Source: an uncultured Dialister sp.
Lineage (GTDB): Bacteria > Bacillota > Negativicutes > Veillonellales > Dialisteraceae
Assembly: GCA_934178345.1 (NCBI GenBank)
Contig: CAKPQG010000029.1
Span: 1-24,801 of the forward strand
Direction: 5' to 3'
DNA: 24,801 nt
Numbering within the stretch: position 1 is the first letter of the stretch; the number at the start of each line of letters is the position of its first letter. Positions 1 through 6,832 of this stretch are shown here, piece after piece. A model generated the notes under the pieces. It was not told where the DNA came from. It did not search any database and worked only from the letters and a program-made list of their open reading frames with translations. Position numbers and translations under genes: made by a program.

Positions 1-109
1 CCGCGGGGACTTGCAGCTCTCATAGGAGTGACCGGGAAACCTTATCCCAGCTGTCTTTCATGCCATAGTCACCCTATTCGCCCCTTTCGGGCACCTTCCT
101 CTAGAGGGG

Positions 110-420
110 TAATGCTATTAAGTTAAGCGGCAGAACGTTCTTGGCTCCCCATCGGGGGAGCTGCCCGAAGGGCTTGTGCAAGCGAACTGGATTTTTAGGA
201 GTGAAGCGACGCGAAAATCCAGTGAGACGCCATTTCGAACGAAGTGAGATGAGGGGGCTACGTAGCGGTATTGCATGAAAGTGTTGGAATATCGATAGCA
301 TCGGACTATTCAACATAGCACGCTATACCGCTAGCATGCCCCTATTGCCTTCGGCACTTCCCCCGAAGGGGGAAGCAAGACGTTACGTAGCTAACGATTT
401 CCTTAACTTAATAGCATTAC
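110..420. mobile_element. Inverted-repeat core nested in repeat A1 (MITE-like)
   Basis: The core starts with TAATGCTATTAAGTTAAG (110-127) and ends with the exact reverse complement (402-419), giving terminal inverted repeats of at least 18 bp. The 9-bp sequence CTAGAGGGG stands on both sides (101-109 and 421-429), as a target-site duplication would. There is no transposase frame. The interior has nested hairpins, such as CTTCCCCC/GGGGGAAG near 357-374 and AGCGGTAT/ATACCGCT. Relative to the other copy it carries about 76 extra bases (roughly 170-245) and lies in the opposite orientation. It could be a MITE, or an invertible segment flipped by recombination at its ends. Confidence 0.6.
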
Positions 421-458
421 CTAGAGGGGAAGGCTGCGATACGAGAATACCATCTTCT

Positions 459-479
459 AAAAAAGGCGGCGAAGCCGCC
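459..479 (-). terminator. Intrinsic terminator inside repeat A1
   Basis: Read on the minus strand, GGCGGC-TTC-GCCGCC is followed by a run of six T. It lies about 140 bases after the recX stop and is conserved in the second repeat copy, so it probably acts as a backup terminator for recA-recX transcription. Confidence 0.7.
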
Positions 480-482
480 ACC

Positions 483-552
483 TGAACCCTGAACCTTGAA
501 TCTTGAATCTTGAACCTTGAACCCTGAACCCTGAACCCTGAACCCTGAACCA
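483..552. repeat. Tandem heptamer array TGAACCC, 10 units
   Basis: Ten consecutive 7-bp units follow the pattern TGAAYCY. The matching array in the second repeat copy (10551-10599) has only seven units, so the copy number has changed since the duplication. It is noncoding and sits between the two terminators of the repeat. Confidence 0.9.
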
Positions 553-566
553 AATGAAAGCAAAGT

Positions 567-616
567 AAAAAGGGGCTGTGAAGAAATGAGGATTCATTTC
601 TTCACAGCCCCTTTTG
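567..616 (-). terminator. Strong terminator hairpin after recX
   Basis: A perfect 19-bp stem (571-589 with 594-612) with a GGAT loop begins five bases after the recX stop codon. On the minus strand it is followed by TTTT; on the plus strand it is followed by CTTTT, so it may work in both directions. The same hairpin, with one mismatch, follows the MATE gene at 10618-10660. Confidence 0.85.
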
Positions 617-1102
617 TTATTCTTCTGTTTCCTCAAAATTCATCTCATGCATCACCGTCATGACGGCATCATGGGAAAACCCCCTTCGCAGGAGAAAGGA
701 GGCTGACTTTTTGAAATCTGTCCGCAGCTTCGGGCTCATGCCCCACTTCTTTTGCAGGAGGGCGGCCGCCATCTCGATCTCTTCCTCAAGCTGCAGGTGC
801 TTCTCCGTAGCAAGCCCTTTCAGCTTCAGCTTCTGATGGATGTAGGCGTCTCCGTACTGCGCGCGGCGGCGGTAGGCTTCGAAAAGCTCATCAGCGAGAT
901 TCTCATCATTGACATATTCATAGTCTCTGAGCTGCTCCATCGCCTCTTCGATCTCTTTCTCCGTGTACTCCCGCTCTTTCAGTTTCCGTGTGAGATCCTT
1001 CTCGCTCTGGTCGCGGAACTGCAGGAGGTACACCGCCGTCTCGTAGCAGGTCCTATCCTTCGGACGAGTCCGTTTCGCTGTCCGCTTCCGAGTGTACGCC
1101 AT
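617..1102 (-). CDS. recX: RecX, regulator of RecA
   Basis: Protein of 161 residues, in the usual RecX size range. RecX family proteins bind RecA filaments and modulate recombinase and coprotease activity in the cytoplasm. The family is recognisable from the helical three-repeat layout: Y-E-T-A-x-x-L-L-Q-F-R-D-Q-S-E-K-D-L near residues 20-36, an E-E-A-M-E-Q-L pattern with Y-V-N-D-E near 53-66, and basic helices after that. The first ATG (1100-1102) gives a 50-base overlap with the 3' end of recA and has only a weak upstream GAAG, so translation is probably coupled to recA; a slightly later start is possible. Position directly after recA is the classical arrangement and supports the call. Confidence 0.9.
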   Translation of the reverse strand: MAYTRKRTAKRTRPKDRTCYETAVYLLQFRDQSEKDLTRKLKEREYTEKEIEEAMEQLRDYEYVNDENLADELFEAYRRRAQYGDAYIHQKLKLKGLATEKHLQLEEEIEMAAALLQKKWGMSPKLRTDFKKSASFLLRRGFSHDAVMTVMHEMNFEETEE

Positions 1103-2132
1103 CTTCGAAATGATCCGGTTCTACGACAAGGGTGTCACGGATGATCTTATCGATCTCCGCTTCGACATCCGGGTGTTCCTTCAAGTAACGCTTCGCTGCC
1201 TCACGACCCTGGCTGATCCTGCTGCCTTTGTACGAGTACCATGCCCCGCTCTTCTGGATGATCTCCATATCGACCGCGATATCAAGGAGCGTGCCTTCCT
1301 TGGAGATCCCTTCCCCGTACATGATATCGAACTCAGCCACCTTGAATGGCGGAGCGACTTTGTTCTTCACGACCTTCGCTTTCGTGCGGTTGCCGATGAT
1401 ATCCGAGCCGTTCTTGATGACTTCGAGCTTGCGGATCTCGATGCGTATCGAGGAGTAGAATTTCAGTGCGCGGCCGCCCGTCGTGGTTTCCGGATTGCCG
1501 AACATCACGCCGACCTTTTCACGCAGCTGGTTGATGAAGATGACGATGGTCTTCGATTTGCTGATGATCCCCGTCAGCTTACGGAGCGCCTTGCTCATGA
1601 GGCGCGCCTGCAGGCCGACCGATGCATCGCTGATATCCCCTTCGATTTCCTGCTTCGGTACGAGGGCTGCGACCGAGTCGATGACGATCATATCGACCGC
1701 GCCGCTTCTGACCAGAGACTCTGCGATGGAGAGTGCCTGCTCACCGCTGTCCGGCTGGGAAATCAAAAGCTCTTTCGTATCGACCCCGAGGTGATGTGCA
1801 TAGACCGGGTCGAGCGCATGCTCTGCATCGATGAATGCGGTGACGCCGCCCATCTTCTGTGCTTCTGCGATCGCATGCAGTGCCAGTGTCGTCTTACCGG
1901 AGGACTCCGGCCCATAGATCTCGATGACGCGGCCGCGCGGATAGCCGCCGACGCCGACAGCGATATCCAGTGCGAGCGACCCCGTCGGGATGACCTCGAT
2001 ATCGAGCTTGTCCCCCATTTCGCCAAGACGCATGATGGAGCCGGCACCAAATTCCTTGGTGATCTGCTTCATCGCATTTTCAAGTGCTTTCTGTCTGTCC
2101 TGCTGCATATTTGTGTCTTTCGTTGCTGCCAT
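1053..2132 (-). CDS. recA: RecA recombinase
   Basis: DNA-dependent ATPase of 359 residues that forms filaments on single-stranded DNA, catalyses strand exchange and promotes LexA-type cleavage. Visible motifs are the Walker A loop G-P-E-S-S-G-K-T (residues 74-81), Walker B D-M-I-V-I-D (147-152), the loop region with N-Q-L-R-E-K-V-G-V-M-F-G-N-P-E-T (201-216) and the T-G-G-R-A-L-K-F-Y motif. The C-terminus is acidic, as is usual. The frame is open for 54 codons upstream, but the ATG at 2130-2132 has AAGGAGG a few bases before it and starts the conserved protein. The gene overlaps recX by 50 bases. No clear Firmicutes-type LexA box (CGAAC-N4-GTTCG) was seen upstream. Confidence 0.97.
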   Translation of the reverse strand: MAATKDTNMQQDRQKALENAMKQITKEFGAGSIMRLGEMGDKLDIEVIPTGSLALDIAVGVGGYPRGRVIEIYGPESSGKTTLALHAIAEAQKMGGVTAFIDAEHALDPVYAHHLGVDTKELLISQPDSGEQALSIAESLVRSGAVDMIVIDSVAALVPKQEIEGDISDASVGLQARLMSKALRKLTGIISKSKTIVIFINQLREKVGVMFGNPETTTGGRALKFYSSIRIEIRKLEVIKNGSDIIGNRTKAKVVKNKVAPPFKVAEFDIMYGEGISKEGTLLDIAVDMEIIQKSGAWYSYKGSRISQGREAAKRYLKEHPDVEAEIDKIIRDTLVVEPDHFEDGVHSEADSETDSSEG

Positions 2133-2195
2133 AAGTCCTCCTTGAAATACAGTCTTGCGGAAACGATTGCATCCATGTTTCCTTACTCTGATGTA

Positions 2196-2201
2196 ATTAT
2201 A
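2196..2201 (-). promoter_or_regulatory. Probable -10 box of recA
   Basis: A perfect TATAAT on the minus strand lies about 65 bases before the recA start. No good -35 hexamer is found at the usual distance, so the box is plausible but not certain. Confidence 0.4.
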
Positions 2202-2290
2202 CGATACAGCCAGAGGAAAAGATAGCGAACCCCAGATTAAATCTCGACGCTCTCTTCCCTGTATTTCCCCCGGCGCTTCATCCGTCAGAT

Positions 2291-2330
2291 GCAAAAACCC
2301 GCCGCGCTTTTCCGCGCTGCGGGTTTTTGC
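2291..2330 (-). terminator. Terminator downstream of gyrA
   Basis: GCAAAAACCCGC (2291-2302) pairs exactly with GCGGGTTTTTGC (2319-2330) around a GC-rich inner stem, with T runs in both directions. It lies 85 bases after the gyrA stop and upstream of the recA promoter, separating the two units. Confidence 0.8.
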
Positions 2331-2340
2331 TGGGATGTGT

Positions 2341-2384
2341 GATTGGTGACTGGTAGCTAGTGACTGGTGACTAGGGACTATTGA
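2341..2384. repeat. Short AGTCACC-type heptamer array
   Basis: Several units of GGTGACT/GGTAGCT/AGTGACT (the reverse complement of the AGTCACC family) sit between the gyrA stop and its terminator. They would therefore be transcribed in the gyrA 3' untranslated region. Confidence 0.7.
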
Positions 2385-2414
2385 TTAAGATCACGAGAAT
2401 CCCCTGTCATCCGC

Positions 2415-4871
2415 TTATTCTTCCTCATCTTCAGCTTCCGGATCATTCGAGAGCACGTCGATGGACGCGATGCGGTCGCCTTCTTCGAGACGCTGGAGGA
2501 TGACGCCCTGCCCTGCTTTCGTCTTCTTGCTGACGATCTGGCTCGCTTTTGTCTTGATGGTGATGCCCTGTTCGGAGACACCGACGAGCTCATCCTTATC
2601 ATCCGCTGCGACAAGAGCTACGACTTCGTAGCCGCGGCGGAAATTCCGGATGCCCTTGCCGTTTCGGCTCTGGATATGATAGGCAGAGGCCTTGTTTCTC
2701 TTCGCATTGCCATCTGCAGAAATGGTGAAGATATCCTTATCTGCTGCGATGCATGCGCCGACGACCTCATCATCGCCCGCTAGCTTGATGCCATGGACAC
2801 CGGCGGCGGCGCGGCCCATGGAGCGGACTTCGCTGTCATCCACAGAGAAGCGGATGGCCATGCCGTCCTTGGTGCCGAGGATGATCTCCTCTTCACCGGT
2901 GATCGCAAGCACAGCCGCGAGGCGGTCGCCTTCATTGAGGCGGATGGAGATGAGACCGTTCTTATTGATATTCTTGTATTCCGCAAGCTCGGTCTTCTTC
3001 ACATAGCCCTTCTTCGTGACCATGAGGAGGTACTTCGTCCCTTCCTGAACGTTGTCGAGGTCAAGGAGTTCGGTGACTCTTTCATCACGGGCCAGATTCG
3101 GAATGAAATTGATGAGCGCGCTGCCGCGTGCGGTTCTCGTGGATTTCGGGAATTCTACGGCAGTCTTCATGTAGACCTTGCCCTTATTCGTGAAGAAGAG
3201 GATGCGATTGTGCGTGGAGGTATTCAGGATCTTCCAGACATAGTCTTCGTCCTTCATCTTCATACCGGAAACGCCGCGGCCGCCCTTCTTCTGGACACGG
3301 ATATCCGCAGAATCCATGCGTTTGATGTAGTTCTGCTTCGTCAGGGTGATGGTCATCGGTTCATCCGGGATGAGATCAGTCAGGGTAAAGTCTTCCTTCG
3401 TCGCCGAGATCTGGGTGCGGCGTTCATCGCCGAAGTTTTTCTTTTCATCCTGGAGTTCGTCTTTGACGACGCCCATGATCTTCTCCCTGGAGGAGAGGAG
3501 GTCTTCGAGGTAAGCGATGGTTTCCTGCACGTCCTTGTAGTCCTGTTCGAGCTTGTCTCTTTCGAGGCCTGTCAGCTTGCGCAGGCGCATGTCGAGGATG
3601 GCGATGGCCTGCTTTTCCGAAAGTCCGAATTTCGACATGAGAGCCTGTTTCGCCACGTCATCGGTGCGGGATTCGCGGATGGTCTTGATGACTTCATCGA
3701 TGTGGTCGAGCGCGATGAGGAGACCTTCCAAGATATGCGCTCTGGCTCTGGCTTTGTCGAGTTCGTACTGGCTTCTTCTGGTGATGACTTCTTCCTGATG
3801 CTTCAGGTAATAGTAGAGGATCTGCTTCAGGTTCAGGATGCGCGGATGTCCGTCGACCAGCGCCAGCATGATGGCGCCGAAATTCACCTGCATCTGGGTA
3901 TGCTTGAAGAGATTATTCAGCATGATGTCCGGGCTGACGTCGGCGCGCAGCTCGATAGCGATGCGCATGCCGGTACGGTCGGATTCATCGCGAAGGGCGG
4001 TGATGCCGTCCAAGACCTTCTGTCGCTGCAGGTCAGCGATGGACTCGATGAGGCGCGCCTTGTTCACCTGATACGGGATCTCCGTCACTACGATGCGGTG
4101 CTTGCCGCGATCCATGTCTTCGATCTCCGTCTTTGCACGCACGGTGATGCTGCCGCGGCCGGTGCGGTAGGTATCCTCGATGCCCTTCACGCCCTGAATG
4201 ATACCGGCGGTCGGGAAATCCGGGCCTTTGATATACTTCATCAGCCCTTCGATCGTGATATCAGGATCATCGATCATGGCAGAGAGTCCATCGACCACTT
4301 CCGACAGGTTGTGCGGCGGGATATTCGTCGCCATACCGACGGCAATGCCGTAGGAACCATTCACAAGCAGGTTCGGGATGCGGGACGGCAGGACGAGCGG
4401 TTCCTGCAGCGATCCGTCATAGTTCGGCATGAAATCAACGGTATTCTTGTCGATGTCGCGCAGCATTTCCACGGTGATCTTCGCCATACGCATTTCCGTA
4501 TAACGCATCGCAGCCGCAGAGTCACCGTCGACAGAGCCGAAGTTCCCGTGGCCATCGACCAGCGGGTAGCGCGTCGAGAAGTCCTGCGCCATACGGACAG
4601 CCGACTCATAGACGGCGGTATCGCCGTGCGGATGGTACTTACCTAAGACATCGCCGACGATGCGGGCCGACTTCTTGTACGCCTTGCCCGGCAGCATCCC
4701 GGCCTCGCTCATTGCGTAGAGGATACGGCGATGTACGGGCTTCAAGCCGTCTCGCACATCCGGCAGCGCACGAGTCACGATGACCGACATGGCGTAGTCG
4801 ATGTAGGAATTCTTCATCTGCCCTTCCAAAGGGGTATTGATGATCTTTCCTTCTTTCCATTCGATATCCAT
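2415..4871 (-). CDS. gyrA: DNA gyrase subunit A
   Basis: Breakage-reunion subunit of gyrase, 818 residues, partner of GyrB; introduces negative supercoils. The N-terminal domain shows the family start near I-D-Y-A-M-S-V-I (24-31), the quinolone-resistance region H-P-H-G-D-T-A-V-Y-E (80-89) and the catalytic tyrosine in R-Y-T-E-M-R (Tyr124). The C-terminal beta-pinwheel carries a GyrA-box-like Q-K-K-G-G-R-G, which argues for GyrA rather than ParC. The Ser83 and Asp87 equivalents (E. coli numbering) are Thr and Glu. Both occur as wild-type residues in other bacteria, so resistance should not be inferred. The start chosen is the ATG at 4869-4871, preceded by AAGGAG; the frame stays open 17 codons further upstream. 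gyrB is not in the window. Confidence 0.97.
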   Translation of the reverse strand: MDIEWKEGKIINTPLEGQMKNSYIDYAMSVIVTRALPDVRDGLKPVHRRILYAMSEAGMLPGKAYKKSARIVGDVLGKYHPHGDTAVYESAVRMAQDFSTRYPLVDGHGNFGSVDGDSAAAMRYTEMRMAKITVEMLRDIDKNTVDFMPNYDGSLQEPLVLPSRIPNLLVNGSYGIAVGMATNIPPHNLSEVVDGLSAMIDDPDITIEGLMKYIKGPDFPTAGIIQGVKGIEDTYRTGRGSITVRAKTEIEDMDRGKHRIVVTEIPYQVNKARLIESIADLQRQKVLDGITALRDESDRTGMRIAIELRADVSPDIMLNNLFKHTQMQVNFGAIMLALVDGHPRILNLKQILYYYLKHQEEVITRRSQYELDKARARAHILEGLLIALDHIDEVIKTIRESRTDDVAKQALMSKFGLSEKQAIAILDMRLRKLTGLERDKLEQDYKDVQETIAYLEDLLSSREKIMGVVKDELQDEKKNFGDERRTQISATKEDFTLTDLIPDEPMTITLTKQNYIKRMDSADIRVQKKGGRGVSGMKMKDEDYVWKILNTSTHNRILFFTNKGKVYMKTAVEFPKSTRTARGSALINFIPNLARDERVTELLDLDNVQEGTKYLLMVTKKGYVKKTELAEYKNINKNGLISIRLNEGDRLAAVLAITGEEEIILGTKDGMAIRFSVDDSEVRSMGRAAAGVHGIKLAGDDEVVGACIAADKDIFTISADGNAKRNKASAYHIQSRNGKGIRNFRRGYEVVALVAADDKDELVGVSEQGITIKTKASQIVSKKTKAGQGVILQRLEEGDRIASIDVLSNDPEAEDEEE

Positions 4872-4933
4872 AGTGTCTCCTTGCGAAAAAAGACAGCGCT
4901 TCGCGCGCTGTAAATTAAACAATGACTTACCTT

Positions 4934-4977
4934 ATTATAGCACAAAAACGCTCTCATAGCCATTTGAGAGCGTTTTT
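4934..4977 (-). promoter_or_regulatory. gyrA upstream region: -10 box and bidirectional hairpin
   Basis: A TATAAT on the minus strand (4934-4939) is a candidate gyrA -10 box, with no clear -35. Immediately upstream, ACGCTCTCA/TGAGAGCGT with flanking A and T runs (4945-4977) forms a terminator-like hairpin. It could end transcripts from the glycosylase operon about 190 bases away, or separate them from gyrA. Confidence 0.45.
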
Positions 4978-5168
4978 TGCGGGATTCTTTGAAAAAGTTA
5001 AACAAAAGCAAACTCCATGCATAGCCAATCGTCGTTGCTTTTGCTCGCTACGAATGGACGCATCGACCGGCAGGCACTTCCTCTTTCATCACAAAAGAGC
5101 AGCCTCAGGGAAACGCCACTTCGATCGCAGAGTCAGATGTGATCAGTGGTTCCCTAGAGCTGCCCTCT
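4978..5168. repeat. Gene-free gap with degenerate repeat remnants
   Basis: No gene is supported here. GGGAAACGCCACTTCGATCG (5109-5128), then CAGAGTCAG, and an inverted AGTGGTTCCCT at about 5146-5156 look like a shortened, diverged copy of the MITE-like family best seen at 21724-21888. The words TGCATAGC and AGCGAGCAAAAGC (minus strand) nearby also recall that family. Confidence 0.45.
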
Positions 5169-5756
5169 TTATTTAGATACATATATATTATCTTCCAGCA
5201 CCATGCGCCACGGGAAATTTCTTCCATACGTCGCATAGTCGATGCCGATGCGTTTCGTGCGCTTCACGGGAAAGTGTCCCTCCCCCTTTTCGATCCAGAG
5301 ACGGTTTCCGGTGAGGTCTTCCCCATAGAAGGAGCGATCGATACCCATCGCCATCGTCAGGCGGCCGGGCCCTCCTGTGAGAAGCCTGCCCTTCGCCCCT
5401 TTCCGTCGATGCTGCATGAGTTCTACGCCGGAGAGCGGCTCGATGGCGCGGATAAGGACGCAGCCGGGTATTCCTTCAGGTTCGCAGACGATATTGAGGC
5501 AGGTATACATGCCATAAATGAGATACACGTAGGCATGACCGGGCTCACCAAAGATCACTTTCGTCCGCGCGGTGATGCCCTTGGCAGAGTGCGCGCCATC
5601 ATCTTCATGACCGCGCCAGCATCCGCCGTAGGCTTCACACTCCACGATGCGACCGGTGGTCAGCCCCTCCTTCGTGCGGCAGCAGAGGACAGCGCCGATG
5701 AGCTTCTTCGCCAGTGTCACGGGATCGGTGTCGTAGTCGGCGCGCTCCCATTTCAT
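5169..5756 (-). CDS. 3-methyladenine DNA glycosylase (AAG/MPG family)
   Basis: Protein of 195 residues, typical for bacterial members of the AAG/MPG family. These monofunctional glycosylases excise alkylated purines and, in many members, hypoxanthine, starting base-excision repair. The family signature is clear: an early L-I-G-A-V-L segment, the catalytic glutamate in V-E-C-E-A-Y (Glu41), the D-G-A-H-S-A-K-G loop, Y-V-Y-L-I-Y-G-M-Y-T-C-L-N-I-V in the DNA-intercalating and binding core, A-I-E-P-L in the middle, and G-P-G-R-L-T near residues 129-134. The ATG at 5754-5756 overlaps the stop of the efflux adaptor as ATGA, with GGAGG about 10 bases upstream, so it is translationally coupled. It is the last gene of a three-gene operon. 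Confidence 0.93.
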   Translation of the reverse strand: MKWERADYDTDPVTLAKKLIGAVLCCRTKEGLTTGRIVECEAYGGCWRGHEDDGAHSAKGITARTKVIFGEPGHAYVYLIYGMYTCLNIVCEPEGIPGCVLIRAIEPLSGVELMQHRRKGAKGRLLTGGPGRLTMAMGIDRSFYGEDLTGNRLWIEKGEGHFPVKRTKRIGIDYATYGRNFPWRMVLEDNIYVSK

Positions 5757-6832
5757 TTCACATCGACCTCCATGCCCATCTCAAGATCCTTCGTCGGATC
5801 CGTCACGACGCGGTCGCCTTCAGAGAGACCATCCATGATGAGCAGAAATCCCCCTGTCTCGCTGGCGACGTCTACGGTCTTGATGTCGATGAGCCCGTCA
5901 TCATTCACGACAGCGACGGAGTCCTCGCCGATCAGAGCAGACTTGGGGATCATGTAGGAAGACATGGTCTTGCCGCTTTCGATGCGGATGTTGTACTCAT
6001 TCCCGATAGTGATCTCATCATCGCTGTTATCTACCTGCACTTTGTAGGTGGTGTATTTGTCGCCGTCTTCATTCGGCTGCTTTTTGAGCTCGCCATACCA
6101 GATCTCATCGCCATCCGTCAGCGTGACCGTCAGCGTCTTGTCATCCTTGGCGCGTTCCATCAGCGTATCCAGTTTGGACGGGATCTCGATGGAGACCGTC
6201 ACGGGTGAATCCTGTCGGATGACGAGAGCGGGCTTGCCTGCCATGGCCATGTGCGTATCTCCGATGTAGACCTGAGAAACGATCCCGCTGATCGGCGCAC
6301 GGACAGTGCAGCCGGCGATGGTCTTCTGCAAGGCTGCGAGGGCGGACGCCAGATTTCCATCCACCTGCGCCCCGCCGCCGGAAGGTGCCGGCTGTGCCGC
6401 TACGCTCCGTCCCTTGATGCGGTTATACTCGGCGCGGGTGATGATACCCTGCTTCAGAAGCGAGGCTTCCATGCTGTTGTCGATCGGCGCGCCGCCATAG
6501 CTGACCGCCGGAGCCGAAGAGGCACTCTCGGCGATTTTCGCCTCGAGCGCTGCCGCCTGCGACTCATACTGAGAGGAGTCGATCCGGAAAAGGACATCGC
6601 CTGCTTCGACCGTGGTCCCGATATCAGGCGGATCGGAAAGAAGACCGCCCGATACGGACGGGATGACTGGCGCGACATGAAGCGCCTCCGGCACTGCCTT
6701 TGTCTCCAGAGTAAATGGCTCCTGACTGGCCTCCGCCTTCATCACATGCACGGAGGGTTTCCCGCAGCCCGAGAGAAGCAATACAGCAGAGAGCGCTCCT
6801 GCCGCCATCCAAGAGATCCATTTCTTCATCAT
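5753..6832 (-). CDS. Efflux periplasmic adaptor lipoprotein (HlyD/RND type)
   Basis: Protein of 359 residues beginning with a basic start, a hydrophobic segment and the lipobox L-L-S-G-C (Cys23), so it is predicted to be exported and lipid-anchored. The middle has two biotinyl-lipoyl half motifs (near residues 60-85 and A-P-I-S-G-I-V at about 178) around a short coiled-coil hairpin interrupted by a Gly/Pro/Ala-rich segment, followed by beta-barrel and membrane-proximal domains ending G-L-S-E-G-D-R-V-V. Such adaptors link an inner-membrane pump to an outer-membrane channel. No pump or channel gene lies beside it, so its partner is unknown. It overlaps the flavodiiron gene upstream and the glycosylase downstream by 4 bases each. 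Substrate is not predictable. Confidence 0.85.
   Translation of the reverse strand: MMKKWISWMAAGALSAVLLLSGCGKPSVHVMKAEASQEPFTLETKAVPEALHVAPVIPSVSGGLLSDPPDIGTTVEAGDVLFRIDSSQYESQAAALEAKIAESASSAPAVSYGGAPIDNSMEASLLKQGIITRAEYNRIKGRSVAAQPAPSGGGAQVDGNLASALAALQKTIAGCTVRAPISGIVSQVYIGDTHMAMAGKPALVIRQDSPVTVSIEIPSKLDTLMERAKDDKTLTVTLTDGDEIWYGELKKQPNEDGDKYTTYKVQVDNSDDEITIGNEYNIRIESGKTMSSYMIPKSALIGEDSVAVVNDDGLIDIKTVDVASETGGFLLIMDGLSEGDRVVTDPTKDLEMGMEVDVK

Larger units (their letters stand above)
1..616. repeat. Long composite intergenic repeat, copy A1
   Basis: This stretch has no supportable gene. It matches 10144-10665 over its whole length: a left arm (1-109), a core (110-420) that is inverted relative to the other copy, and a right arm (421-616) holding a 7-bp tandem array and two minus-strand terminator hairpins. 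Both copies lie directly 3' of a minus-strand gene (recX here, the MATE gene for the other). A short reading frame in the left arm on the minus strand is conserved but stops after about a dozen codons, so coding is not supported. The left end is cut by the window edge, so the true length is unknown. Confidence 0.85.

Noticed and set aside
1..109. Left arm of the long repeat considered as a known riboswitch or structured RNA
   Set aside because: Conserved stems exist, but no motif of TPP, FMN, SAM, lysine, cobalamin, T-box, tmRNA or similar classes was recognised, and it lies 3' of genes rather than 5'.
101..316. Minus-strand 71-codon frame inside the long repeat
   Set aside because: It crosses the inverted-repeat core and is not preserved in the second copy, where the core is reversed.
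1092..2225. Long open frame on the plus strand opposite recA (377 codons)
   Set aside because: It is antisense to a certain recA gene, has no ribosome-binding site or recognisable domain, and is a codon-bias shadow.
4606..4635. Possible quinolone-resistance change in GyrA (Thr and Glu at the two hotspot positions)
   Set aside because: These residues occur naturally in susceptible bacteria of other lineages; resistance cannot be concluded.
2793..4646. Plus-strand open frame of 617 codons opposite gyrA
   Set aside because: It is a mirror of gyrA codon usage, with an Asp/His/Val-rich composition typical of antisense shadows and no family features.
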